From contig CAHIKZ030001196.1 of the NCBI GenBank assembly GCA_903632075.3, forward strand, positions 516,001 through 580,000: a DNA stretch of 64,000 nt, given 5' to 3'. This document shows, piece after piece, positions 9,830-19,775 of this stretch (positions are counted from its first letter, which is position 1; every line of letters begins with the position of its first letter). This DNA is from Acanthosepion pharaonis. Taxonomy: Eukaryota; Mollusca; Cephalopoda; Sepiida; Sepiidae. Under the pieces are notes generated by a model that saw nothing but the letters and a program-made list of their open reading frames with translations, was not told the DNA's origin and searched no databases. The position numbers and the translations under genes are program-made.

Positions 9830-10860
9830 GATTTTTCAAATTTGTTGTTTACATTTTTCATCAATAATGGCAGTTTGATGAAAAATTGTGCCAATGTTCT
9901 AAAAATGCTTAAAAACATCCTTTATATATGGAAATTATCATTAGATCATTATCTTTCAAAGAAGGCATTTAAATTATGGCAAATTAATTTTTAGCCAATC
10001 GATGGTGGTATCTAAGGTCATACAGACTTTTGAGACAAAATGCTCCAGATTTTAAAAAGAAAATTAGCAAAAATCAGGTAATTATCCAACTTGAGTGAAA
10101 TTTTCAGCATTTATTTGTTAATGAATGAAGTTTATATTGAATCCTTTAAGTTTTGTCAATTTTTTTCTGTTCAGTTACACCAACATTTTACAAACCTCTT
10201 GGTTAATCCATGCTAGTGATTTTTAGATGGTGTTAATTTTTTAATTCCTGAGGGTGATATATCATTAAAAACAACAAAATGTCAAACTTTAATGCATTTT
10301 GAAAATGTAGTCTGAAATTAAAGGAAATAATTTCAGGAAAATTCAAAAATCATTTTTTTTTCTGACAGTTGCTAATAAATCATACTGTTTAACTTTTGTG
10401 TCCACAGAGAAAAATATTTTATGTACATGCATTTTTGAAAAATTGGTGTATTTTTCAGTAAAATTTTAAAACTGTTTCAGTTATTGGCTGTTGCTGATAA
10501 TCTTAATATAAAAAAAAAGGACAATGTTTCATTGACAAAATCTGGAAAGCTATGGGGAAGTTTCAATAGCACTGAGATAATTTTTTTCTATTTTTTTGTA
10601 TCCTAGATATGTCATATTTGGAGGAGAAAGCTAAAAGCTGTTTCTGCAGTGCAGGATATGCACTTGGTGTAAGCATTAGAAGCTCGGCATGAGAAATAGG
10701 AGAGCCAAGTTGGAAATCAAGTAGTGTTTGTTACATTCACTTGTGGGGAAATATGATTGAGATAGGTATGAATCTTTCTCCTATCCCTCCAGCTATGGGT
10801 TACTCAGTAGGATTCTACTTGGGAAAAATCATTGTTATCACAAAAAAAAAAAAAAACTAT
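9830..10860. repeat. Diverged duplicate of 3640-4560
   Basis: Aligned in the same orientation and order with 3640-4560 (see there). It continues into a SINE-like trailer at about 10620-10850 (GATATGCACTTGGTGTAAGC, AGCTATGGGTTACTCAGTAG). The copia element inserted just after it. No coding sequence is seen. Confidence 0.5.
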
Positions 10861-10869
10861 TAATGAAAT

Positions 10870-11079
10870 TGTTAGTATAAAAATAAAGGACTGTCAAGGT
10901 GCATAAAGAAAAATATAAACATGTGAATGACGGACTTGACAACGGATACGGAGAGAATATTTTATTCGACTCCTCACTCACTACACAGTATAAACAAACA
11001 TGGCGCCCCCGACTTCCGACCGGAAGTCCTTTTCCCGGCAGGGAGAGTTTTCAGGGGAGATAGCTCACATAGATTAACA
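10870..11079 (-). repeat. 3' LTR of the copia element (210 bp)
   Basis: Begins TGTTAGTATAAAAATAAAGG and ends GATTAACA on the + strand. Compared with the other LTR it lacks one C near CTTGACAAC and three bases in the GC-rich tract after AAACATGG. I see no substitution between the two. Confidence 0.92.
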
Positions 11080-11080
11080 G

Positions 11081-11106
11081 TTCTTCCCCTCTTTTCTCTT
11101 CTTTTC
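11081..11106 (-). other. Polypurine tract of the copia element
   Basis: On the - strand this is an almost uninterrupted purine run (GAAAAGAAGAGAAAAGAGG and on) directly before the 3' LTR, as needed for plus-strand priming. Confidence 0.8.
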
Positions 11107-11157
11107 AGTTTGGAATCATCTAATCTGCAAAAGAAAAAAAGGGGCCGGGTATTTACA

Positions 11158-12700
11158 TTATACAGATGATTCCTTTGGTTCGGATATGAACCCAAGGATC
11201 TTGAATGATGGCACTCCTTTCTTTGTCAAGGAGTCGGCAATTTGTACATCAGTTGATATCCAAGAGATCTCTGCAATTTCCTTTCTGTCAATCATTTCTC
11301 TCAAAATAGCCATCTCTATCGAAGTCTCTTATCCAAAATTTGGGTTGAGGAATGTACAGAATCATAGAGACAGGAATTGTCTGTTTTGCAGAAGATCTTA
11401 ATGTTGTTAGTATCATCGTTCAATTGTAGTATTTCTAACAAAAGTTTTCGATAAAAAATACACAGGCTTCTGCCATGTCAACCATGGCTAAAGTTTCAGC
11501 AGCTAAAGTACTTTTGACAACTCTTCTAATACGCTTAGACTGCCAGGCAATGGGCATATACTTGTCATTGCTTCCAACTAAAAAAAATATATAGCCTCCC
11601 TGTGAACCTCCATCTGTTAAATTGCCAAAAGAAGCATCACTGTATGCAATAATTTTAGGTGCTCAAGGTTCCCTAAGTCTGGAATATCTATATGAGATTT
11701 CTCCTTTTTTTTTTTTTACCACCCTGTTAGCCTGTTTTAAACATTCTACATTTTCTTGTTTTAGTATCGAGCTTAACTCACTGACATCATAACTAAGATC
11801 GGGTCTGGTTTGGGTGGCTAACCAATTAAGTTGTCCGATAAGTTGCCTGGTTTCAGTAACCTCTGTTGAAGATATTGCATCTTTCAAATTTCTGCCTGGT
11901 TCTAGTGGGATACACCTTAGCTTTTTGACATATTCGTCCTGTCCAAGTTTAACATCATTCCCAGTTTTCTTTATGCTTAATCCTATATACTGGAACTCAG
12001 CAACTTCCTCAGATTTGATCCTAAACAAGTGACGAATCCTGTCCATGACTCTGCTCTGAAAAATCTCCGAGCCTGCAAAAAAAAATCATCAACATGAGTA
12101 GCTATAATACCATGCAGTTTGTTTCCAAAGTTCCATGTAAATATGGCTTGATCATATTTTGAAACCACTGCTCCTGACTTCAACAATTCCTCTTTGAGTG
12201 TCAGGTACCAGGACCTTGATGCATCAGTCAAACCATATACACATTTGGAGAGTTTCAAATATATCCTGGAGGTACCTTGGCTTCTTTGGGAGGATGCAAA
12301 TAGATCAATCGGTCCAACTCTTTGCTCTGTAAAAATGCTGTTTTTATGTCCATTGACTTGCACACCCAATGGTTAGATGCCATTATAGTCAAGGCTATCG
12401 TGAGACTTTCTTTAGAGCATGTTGGAGAATCATTTCTTATATTGCCCGCATCCCTTTCCTGAAAGCCTCTCGCCACAAGTCTAGCTTTATAGATCTGTTT
12501 GCCATTGACATTTTATTAGTATAAACCCATCTTGTGGATATTTTGCATTGGCCTTGGTCAGGCACTTGGGTGTAAACTTTATTTTCAACCCAGCTTTGGA
12601 GTTCGTTTTCTCTTGCCATTTCAGGTTGTGATTAGAAGAAGAAATCATAATGTTTTCCTCATCACTAGAGGTAGCTTCATCCTTATTTATTGGTCTGGCT
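11158..12700 (-). pseudogene. Copia pol, reverse transcriptase and RNase H part (broken)
   Basis: Reverse transcriptase motifs in order: MDIKTAFLQSKELDRLIYLH (about 12300-12360), KCVYGLTDASRSWY (near 12200-12250), and ATHVDD, the catalytic YVDD-box equivalent with H for Y (near 12090). The connection region has QLNWLATQTRPDLSYDVSEL. RNase H follows: IIAYSDASFGNL near 11640, STLAAETLAM near 11480, and a C-terminal IADSLTKKG near 11220, ending at a TAA at 11158-11160. Breaks: frame changes near 12040, 12260-12370 and 12450-12480, and an in-frame TGA at 11663-11665 just before the RNase H domain. It copies RNA into DNA in family members; this copy cannot make a continuous protein as read. Confidence 0.88.
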
Positions 12701-13420
12701 TTATTTTCTTTCCATTCCAATACTCCATGATTGAAGTCTAGCCAGAAGGGTTCACCTTGTTCCATAGCCACATTCATTAAATGCTTGTTTTTACCTGTAG
12801 CTTTGCCTGCCCTACTTATGACGTTCAATGTTCGCCATTCCGAATCATCATCATTGGCAAGTTTGTATTTAATGGATTGTCCTGGCTTGGGAAGCGTAAT
12901 TGTTTTGTGAATTGGATTTTGCTTTGGTAGTACGTGTGCCTCTCTCACAGTCTGATGTTGTGCAACATGATAATTCAGAGTTCCTGGTTCTTCAGCAACA
13001 TCGTTTTCGTCAGACATTGATAAGTTTGAAGATCCTTCAGGCTCACTTTGTGAAGTGGTGGATTCACTTATAGCCTCACTTTCAGAGGAACTTTGATATG
13101 TTTCTGGGTGAGACACGAGGCTGACATGGGTGCACTCTTACATATGTGCCCCCATGTTTAACAAGTACCTGCTTGTGCTCCCACCCTATGACAGTTCCTG
13201 GACCGAGCCATCTATCACAGAAATTTCTCTTATAGAAAACAACATCACCATTTTTGTAGGATTGTGTTGTACTAGTCCTAACTTGATGACGAAGTGCACG
13301 TCTTAATTTTTTTCGAAGACTCACACATAATAAATTGTTTTCTAGCTGCATGCATGGCATTGAGGTTACTGGCAACTATCTCACTGGTAGAGACACCTTC
13401 TAATGCAGGGAGTTTATCAT
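12487..13420 (-). pseudogene. Copia pol, integrase C-terminus and linker
   Basis: The segment after the integrase core. A basic fold with YKNGDVVFYKRN and DRWLGPGTVIGWEHKQVLVK (about 13160-13270) is the usual SH3-like C-terminal DNA-binding part of integrase. It is followed by a Ser/Glu-rich linker (SSSESEAISESTTSQSEPEG, near 13030-13110) leading towards reverse transcriptase. Frame changes occur near 13310 and 13100. The first residues reported for the long ORF ending at 12487 are within the polyprotein and do not mark a true start. Confidence 0.8.
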
Positions 13421-14735
13421 TCAAAAAGGAGGGCAGATTGGGATTCCTACCAAAACAAGCTGATTGGGGCTGAATCCGTGAGCACTGTGAAGTGTATTCT
13501 TTGCACTTATAGCCCATGCTAGTGCTATCTCAAAACTACAATTTGTGTCCTCTACAGTCTTTTTGACCATTTCTCCCAATATCCCATTGTGTCGTTCATT
13601 TAAGCCATTACTCCATGGACTTTCAGCAGCAGTGGTACGCACAACGATATTTAAATTCTGTGCCATGTCACGGAATGATTCGTTATCAAATTCCCTACCA
13701 TTATCAGTTAAGATAGATCCAGGAGTCCCAAAATACGCTATCCAGTGTTTAAACATAGCACTGATGATGTCCGATCTTTCTTTACTTGGAATCCTAACGC
13801 CCGACACTGTATCTGGTAGCATGGTCAATCAAGTGCAGTACCTTGTTACCATTAATCTCTTTAATATCCATAGCAACAGTTTCATTAAAATAAGATCCTA
13901 ATGGGAATCCAACAATAGGTCTAGGTTCGTTTTTTTTATAGCGAATACACACTTCACAGGAATTTGGAAGTGCTTGTAAGATTTTCATAAATTCAGGATC
14001 TCTTATTCCAGCATTTCTAACTAAATCACATAATTTCTTACTACTGGGATGACTAAATTGTCTATGTAATTTGGTTGCAACTTTCACTTTTTCTGATTTG
14101 TTTTTAGAGGAGATTTCTTTAACAAGAAGAATGTGTTTGAGCTTACCTCTATCTGGTAGGGGTCTGGTGATAGGGATGTGATAATGACCAGACGATGTGC
14201 ATCTCAATGGAATTTTCTTTTTAAACATCGTCACACTGTCATGTTCAAAATTGAGACAGGTTCCAGCTCTTTTCATTGCATCTTTGCTTAAGAGAAGTGG
14301 AATGTCAGAATCCACAACATCGGTAACAATATTGACGTCAATGTCTGCGATGACACATGGTAGAGTCACATTGTAGAGAGAGTCCAGCTTGTTTCCATCC
14401 CCGAACTTAAAAGTTCTCACTCCTTTCCTCATAATTATTTTTTTTTTCTGTGCATCAGTTAATGTTTCGAGAAAACATTCATACCATTTTTTTCCACAAA
14501 CGGTGCCAGATGCACCACTATCTAGGACAGCGGAACCAAGTGTCTCACCCAAAAGCGTGTTGCCATTTGCCTCGCGTTTTTGCTGACTCATCAGCACAAT
14601 GTTAGCCAGATACAGATAACTTTCGTGTTCGTCGTCCTCATGTTTGTCCCGGGTATCGTCGACATAAGGGCAGTCGTAAGACCAGTGAAATTTGCAGCCA
14701 CATTTAAAGCACACAGTGGGGTTGCCTTCGGGTCC
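13421..14735 (-). pseudogene. Copia gag end, protease and integrase core
   Basis: At the 5' side is a CCHC zinc knuckle, CFKCGCKFHWSYDC (near 14670-14710), spacing C-X2-C-X4-H-X4-C, the RNA-binding end of gag. Then the aspartic protease motif AVLDSGASGTVCG (near 14500-14540). Then the integrase zinc-binding region with LHRQFSHPSSKKL and CEVCIRYKK, and the catalytic core: first Asp in AMDIKEING (near 13860), second in ILTDNGREF (near 13690), Glu in WSNGLNERHNG (near 13590). A frame change lies near 13800-13830. Apart from this the domain set is complete, with all three D,D,E residues present. Confidence 0.9.
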
Positions 14736-15483
14736 TAGCGGGTTTATTTTGTTTTTGTCAGTGGAGCGTGTTTTTTGTTGTTGTTGTTGCTATGTCGTTT
14801 TCCACCGCGGTATGTTTTTCCTCGCCGACTATTAAAATGCGAATCACGGCGGTGGGAAGAGCGACCATAGTATACCCTCGCTAGGTTCGTTTTTATTTTC
14901 AGTAAAGGCAATAACATCTTCCTTCTTGACCACTACGGGTGTAGAGTTCATAGATGAAGCTTCAGACGGCTGTCTATGCATAATCTTCTTTAATTGTGCC
15001 GACATGGAAAGAGTGTCAGTTCGCCGACAGTCGCCTTGACTAGTCTTTCATTTTTTCAGGGTTGAGGAAGCACTCTTTAATGCCCTGAATGCAAGTACCG
15101 GTTCAGGCAGGATGATGTTGAAATCTTTCAACTTAGCAACGTGTCGGCCGAAGTTGATGAGAAAGTCTTCCACTGATGTTTCAGGCTGTCTCCGGTATCC
15201 TTCGAAAGTCTCGTAGGCCAGAAAGGCCGACTGGTTTATATCTTCCAAAAAAGCGTATCCAATTTTTCATACAGTTTAGCCATTCCATCCTCAGAATTAA
15301 GTGCCGCAACATCCAATTCCAATACAGCTTCTCTGGGTTTTCCTTCCAGTGAAAGAAATACTATGGGGGCGCGTTTTGTTTTGTCAAGCGACGTGGCCAT
15401 TTCCCAGATTTGCATTTCTTTTTTTTCCACGTGCTGTACTTGTCTTTAACTAAGACGGGCGGTGAAATGTGCTTTGAAGCCAT
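14736..15483 (-). pseudogene. Copia gag (frameshifted)
   Basis: The natural start is the ATG at 15483 (MASKHISPPVLVKDKYSTW). The frame is lost at an A8 run near 15418-15425, continues as EMQIWEMATSLDKTKRAPIV, breaks again at a T6 run near 15245 and again near 15050 and 15010. The body resembles the UBN2/DUF4219-type gag of copia elements (SVEDFLINFGRHVAKLKDF, then TVGELTLS). Several breaks are at homopolymers, so sequencing or assembly error is as likely as true decay. Confidence 0.8.
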
Positions 15484-15490
15484 AACTACG

Positions 15491-15501
15491 CTCTGCTACC
15501 A
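15491..15501 (-). other. Primer-binding site of the copia element, initiator Met tRNA type
   Basis: On the - strand TGGTAGCAGAG lies one base after the 5' LTR. It is complementary to the conserved 3' end of animal initiator methionine tRNA (CTCTGCTACCA). Match over 11 bases, then it diverges. Confidence 0.8.
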
Positions 15502-15502
15502 A

Positions 15503-15716
15503 TGTTAGTATAAAAATAAAGGACTGTCAAGGTGCATAAAGAAAAATATAAACATGTGAATGACGGACTTCGACAACGGATACGGAGAGAATATTTTATT
15601 CGACTCCTCACTCACTACACAGTATAAACAAACATGGCCGCCGCCCCGACTTCCGACCGGAAGTCCTTTTCCCGGCAGGGAGAGTTTTCAGGGGAGATAG
15701 CTCACATAGATTAACA
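15503..15716 (-). repeat. 5' LTR of the copia element (214 bp)
   Basis: Same boundaries and sequence as the partner LTR apart from two small indels. It is followed on the right by target duplication GAAAT. Confidence 0.92.
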
Positions 15717-16369
15717 GAAATAACTTGCAAAAACAAATTATTCTTATAAACAAAAAAATAAGTTTGGGCTGAAGATCTATGACATATCATTTCTCTTTAC
15801 TCAGATAAAAGTTAAGTAGATTTTCTCCAGAGACAAATCTTTAAAACTGGAAAAAAAACTATGTGGTTAGGATTTTACAAGTAAAAGGATTCTAAGAAGT
15901 ACTGACATGAAAATATCTTCACTTGCCAAAATTTTGAATGGAATCTTTCTAAAAATAATTTTCTTTAAGTAGTGAAAATTTTATACACTGCAAATGCTGA
16001 GTTGTTATTTAATAGGTTTTTAAATGCCAGTTTTTTGTTTTTTCCTAAAAGATTTCCTGGTACAAATTATAGTAATTACAGCTAAACAGTTTTTTACATG
16101 ATCAATTTAAAAAATATTTATGGTTCTATAGAGTGGATATTAATAAATTGTGATATAAAAAGAAAAAATTATTTTAAGGTAAAAATATTTTGATTTAAAA
16201 AAAAAAAAAAGTTTTCTGTAAAATTTCTTTTCCTTGTGTTTGTATCAAGTTTAAATGATTGGTTCATATCAACAAATAATTGTCAGATTGAAATTGTCAT
16301 TGTGATTTGGACAAATTCAATGAGAACAAAAATGAATTGATAAATTAATTTTTTGTTCACACTTTAAAG
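15717..16369. repeat. Duplicated block of the array, matches 49120-50530 and 31070-31150
   Basis: AAAAGTTAAGTAGATTTTCTCC matches 6110-6200 and 49130-49160. TTTCCTAAAAGATTTCCTGGT and later ATCAACAAATAATTGTCAGA match 50270-50500, the segment just upstream of ZNF-B, and 31090-31140 upstream of ZNF-A. This is therefore the pre-exon part of another array unit, but no finger exon follows. No gene is seen. Confidence 0.5.
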
Positions 16370-17130
16370 TAAAAAGCTAAGCTCCACCTGCTTGAAATTT
16401 TATGCTTTTGTATGATGTCATTGTCTTTAGCCTCATTTCAAGATTTGTGCAGAATGAATGTTTTTTGGGGGTTTTTTTGATGGTCCTACTTATAATTGCC
16501 ATGAAATGTTTGAATGCAGTTTCAGCATCATCATTGTAATGGAATGTCTTGACTCAAAAAACTATCAAGATGCTTGAGAAAGTGGTATTCAGTGGCGAGA
16601 GAGCAGGGGAATATGGTGGATACGTATCCCTCATCAGTGAGCTTCTGCAGTGACAGCCTGGCAACTTGTGGCTTAGTCTTGTCAGTAAGCAAAATTGGAC
16701 CTTACCGATTAACCAGTGCCTGTTGCATTTTGCTTAACTAAATGTGCATTTCAGTAAACTTCAGCAGTAATGCTCGGGTTAGATTACAGAAAGCTGTAAT
16801 GAATAATGCCAATGATGAACCACCAGACAGTCACCATAATCTTTTGCTGGTGTAATTTCTGTTTTGGAGAGTATTTAATTGCTTTATTATGATTATGCCT
16901 ATCATTTTTGATTGATATGAAGGATCCAATTCTCTTCACAAACCACTGTTTGAACCAAGAAATGGATCATTCAAATTCCATAGATGCAGCAGTCAGTTTG
17001 AACATCAGCACAGCTTCTCTTGTCAAGATTAACTGAATTATCGGAGTTTAAAAAGGTCATAATAGTCAATGCCAGGCGAATGGGACATTTTATTTCTCAA
17101 ATTGTGGAATCCATGTTGGTATGCATTTCT
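16370..17130 (-). pseudogene. Decayed mariner transposase
   Basis: On the - strand, fragments in different frames recall the C-terminal half of mariner transposases: LTREAVLMFKLTAASMEFE, KQWFVKRI, then KIMVTVWWFIIGIIHYSFL (about 16790-16860), the equivalent of the conserved motif KVMLSVWWDxxGVIHYELL around the second catalytic Asp. Further on, SITAEVY appears near 16750. Many stops and shifts interrupt it. Position: it lies where the finger exon of this array unit would be expected, so the exon may have been lost or replaced. Confidence 0.6.
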
Positions 17131-17339
17131 AACCACATTAAAGGGTTACGGCCACGTTATATTGTAACATTGGTTCCTGTATGAACACCAAAGTGAAGCA
17201 ATGTCAAATTTGGCCAGTATCTACATGGGTGGCTGTTTCAGAATACCATGTAGTGTAAGCTTGGGCATGTGGATGATGTAATCAATAATGGCGGGGAATT
17301 GTTAATCAGAGTACTGAGTTCCAATTTCCATTAGGTTCA

Positions 17340-17560
17340 TTATATTCATTTGCATGCAAATATCCTTGGGGAAGGAATGAATCCATTTCTTCACCCTCCA
17401 GCTATAGGTTAATTAGTAGGACTTCTGTCACTAAAACAGCATCATCATAAAAAGTTTTCTTACTATCCTACAATATTTTCTGGCTTTAAATAACCTGAAA
17501 ATGTTTGATTAGCCATTGAAATTGAATAAATCAATTGATAGCCACTTTGAACAATGCAAT
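17340..17560 (+). repeat. SINE-like trailer of a zinc-finger unit
   Basis: GTACTGAGTTCCAATTTCC, ATTATATTCATTTGCATGC, then CCCTCCAGCTATAGGTTAAT and CACTAAAACAGCATCATCAT form a B-box plus body similar to sequence 3' of the finger exons at 33470-33580 and 51690-51790. It marks the end of an array unit that has no surviving fingers. Confidence 0.4.
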
Positions 17561-17704
17561 GGCTGTGCAAAAGTCCTTAATGATGTGGAGTTAGGTTTGC
17601 ATTATTTTCAGTTTTTGAATCCCATATGGAAATATATACAAAAGAGAAAGCATCATCTTGAAGGATTTAAAAAATGTAAACACTCAACAAAGAGAAGTTT
17701 ATTC

Positions 17705-17709
<5 letters not shown>

Positions 17710-17778
<69 letters not shown>

Positions 17779-17780
17779 AT
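17710..17780. repeat. (TA)n-(TG)n microsatellite
   Basis: About 29 TA units followed by five TG units. Overlapping ORFs are products of the repeat. Confidence 0.95.
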
Positions 17781-18149
17781 ACTGTTTTTTATGGCTTACA
17801 AGACACACTTTTCTTCCTAAAAAATAAAAATTATTATTTTTTTTTTTTAACTTGGTTTTATTTCCACTTGCTGAATATTTCTTTAATAAATTTCTTTAAT
17901 TTTAATTATTTTATTTTAATTTTATTTATTATTTATTTTAATTATTTTAATTATTTCTTTGTAACTTCATCTCCAAGACTAGAATATTTGTTGAAATTTT
18001 AAAAAAAATTACTTTAATAATTAAAAGAAATATCTAAACATTTTAAAATTTTCTAAAAACTACCATCAAAATTAGTATGCTTTGTAGCTTTGTAACTTTT
18101 AATAGCCCTTAAGTTTACTGATGTTAGAAATGATTCACAATTTATATTA
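17781..18149. other. Very AT-rich spacer
   Basis: Long TTTAATTATTTTAATT-type low-complexity sequence; no gene or recognisable element. Confidence 0.6.
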
Positions 18150-18310
18150 TTTACATACAGACTATTATCCTCATGTTTGTTGTTATTATCACAATGATTC
18201 AGCCACTATGGCCTCCGGCCTTCATCAGGTGCTTGTTGATACAGGTGACATTATTAGGTTAGGGGTTGTTGATTGAGTTAGAGAAAACTTTGGTGGTGAC
18301 AATCTGAAAT
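18150..18310 (-). mobile_element. SINE-C copy, 3' part
   Basis: On the - strand: CACCTGATGAAGGCCGGAGG, then ATTGTGATAATAACAACAAA and GAGGATAATAGTCTGTATGT, the same 3' core as SINE-A but with a different upstream part. More complete copies are at 29905-30190 and 48715-49015. Confidence 0.6.
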
Positions 18311-18427
18311 TGTAAAAGTGGTTGAGAAAATAGACAAAGAAAATGAGATAGAAATATTTATTCTATTGAAAACATTTTTGTGAAGAGAAAATTTCAAGGA
18401 AAATTCTTGAAAGAAAATAAGAATTCC

Positions 18428-18739
18428 ATGAATGTTTTTATGAGGGTCTCTGTCAAAAAGTTGAAGAAAAAGACCTTTAAGAGGGTCTCTGTCAAAAAGA
18501 GGAAGAAAAGGACCCTTAAGAGGGTCTCTGTCAAAAAGAGGAAGAAAAAGACCCTTAAGAGGGTCTCTGTCAAACTGTTGAAGAAAAAGACCCTTAAGAG
18601 GGTCTCTGTCAAAAAGAGGAAGAAAAAGACCCTTAAGAGGGTCTCTGTCAAAAAGTTGAAGAAAAAGACCCTTAAGAGGGTCTCTGCCAAAAAGATTAAG
18701 AAAAAGTTGAATTTAGTCTGTTGGTCATTTAGAGAGTGA
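18428..18739 (+). repeat. 39-bp minisatellite (7 units) open on both strands; uncertain small basic ORF
   Basis: The GGG of AGGGTCTCTGTC falls at 18444, 18483, 18522, 18561, 18600, 18639 and 18678: seven units with exactly 39-bp period and no indel. Thirty-nine is divisible by three, so a + frame from ATG 18428 gives a Lys/Arg-rich protein of about 100 residues with repeated KRVSVKKRKKKTL (13 residues). The - strand is equally open (TETLLRVFFFLFL). Each junction contains AGACCC...GGGTCT, a short inverted repeat. Units vary by only a few substitutions, mostly RK/LK/LL at one position. Whether it is translated is unknown; a DNA minisatellite is the simpler reading. Confidence 0.8.
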
Positions 18740-18779
18740 GTGATGGGTATAGTCTAAGCCATATGTGGCTACTGCATGG

Positions 18780-19030
18780 AGTGCTAATTTTAGTGTCCTA
18801 GGCTTATTTTAGGTTAAAGAGAACTGGCCTCTTCAGATTTACAGCAGGCATGCTTCGTTCTTTTTTTTCACATGTCCAAAAGTTAAAGAGTTTGCTTTTT
18901 TGATAATGATTTTTTGTTTTTCTCTCCCCATGTCGTTGGAACACTAATTTTAGTGTCTTACATTTATTTTAGGTCAAAGAAAACTAGCCTCTCCAGATTT
19001 ACAGCAGGCATGTTCCATGTTTTTTTCTAT
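18780..19030 (+). repeat. About 160-bp imperfect tandem duplication
   Basis: CTAATTTTAGTGTCCTAGG ... GATTTACAGCAGGCATG at 18783-18853 recurs at 18944-19014. Between them lies TGATAATGATTTTTTGTTTT, found once more near 19230. No function is suggested. Confidence 0.6.
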
Positions 19031-19433
19031 TTAAAAATGCCTAAAATGTAAAAAGTGTTTGCTATTGTTGACAGTGTTATCAATGTGTGCATGTCTAGCA
19101 AAAGTGTTTAACGTTTACTAAAGAAGGAAGCATCAAGTAATTTCTAACTGATCCCCTTTTTTAGTCTACAGGGGGATAATTTGTTCTTGTTCTGTGGATT
19201 GTGTTCAGGGATGTCAATCTTGTGCTTTTTTGATAATGATTTTTTGTTTTTTCTTTACCAATGTCAGATAGGATTTATGATATAATATAGTGGTGTTTAT
19301 TGTACATAATTAGGTTTCAATAAGATATGAATTTAATATAAAATCTACTGATATTATAGAATGAGGATATCATGTTATATATTGGGGAGGTGGGTGGCAC
19401 TGAGCCCTTAGGCACCTTTTGGACTCCTCAAGG
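19031..19433. other. Unassigned spacer
   Basis: AT-rich; partial echoes of the preceding duplication. No gene seen. Confidence 0.4.
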
Positions 19434-19775
19434 ACACATGGCACAGTGGATAAAGGCATTGGTTAGATCCAGTGACAGGACCCAAAGAGTGTGAGTTCAA
19501 TACCCGGTTAAGGCAATGGAGAACTTTCAGAGGGAAAATTAACAGGAGATAACGGATAACTGACATCCATCAAACATGGCACGTGAAACTAGAACAGTCT
19601 ACCCCAGTGAGCGAAATAAAGGGTTCAGTTCGAAATTCCAACCACCTGAAGAAGGCCGGAGCGTACAACGGCCAGAACATTGTGATAAATATGGCGACAA
19701 AGATGAGGACAATAGTCCGAATAATGTAAATAATGTACATAATACCTCATCTCAGAAATATAGACAGACTCTAGT
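19434..19775 (+). mobile_element. SINE-A, the best complete single copy
   Basis: tRNA-like head GGACACATGGCACAGTGG (A box), B-box-like GAGTTCAATACCCGG, body with CATCCATCAAACATGGCACG and GAGCGAAATAAAGGGTTC, then core CACCTGAAGAAGGCCGGAGC and tail to ATCTCAGAAATATAGACAGA. There is no inverted tail on the left, unlike the copies at 815, 3114 and 36540. The ORF through it is not a gene. Confidence 0.75.

Larger units (their letters stand above)
10870..15716 (-). mobile_element. Ty1/copia-type LTR retrotransposon, complete but frameshifted
   Basis: A complete element in reverse orientation. Target duplication GAAAT stands at 10865-10869 and 15717-15721. LTRs of 210 and 214 bp begin TG and end CA. 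The order on the - strand is LTR, primer-binding site, gag with a CCHC knuckle, protease, integrase, reverse transcriptase, RNase H, polypurine tract, LTR. Integrase before reverse transcriptase defines the copia class. The two LTRs differ only by two short indels, but the coding part is split among several frames and has an in-frame stop. It sits in a duplicated AT-rich zone between old zinc-finger units. A particular copia lineage cannot be named without a tree. Confidence 0.93.

Noticed and set aside
11186..11401. + strand ORF next to the copia LTR, and other + strand ORFs up to 14586
   Set aside because: Antisense shadows of the copia pol gene.
17516..18002. ORFs across the TA microsatellite
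   Set aside because: The YIYIYI core is the repeat itself; flanks are unrelated to any family.
18428..18739. CRISPR-like array
   Set aside because: Units are contiguous 39-bp repeats without unique spacers, in eukaryotic DNA.
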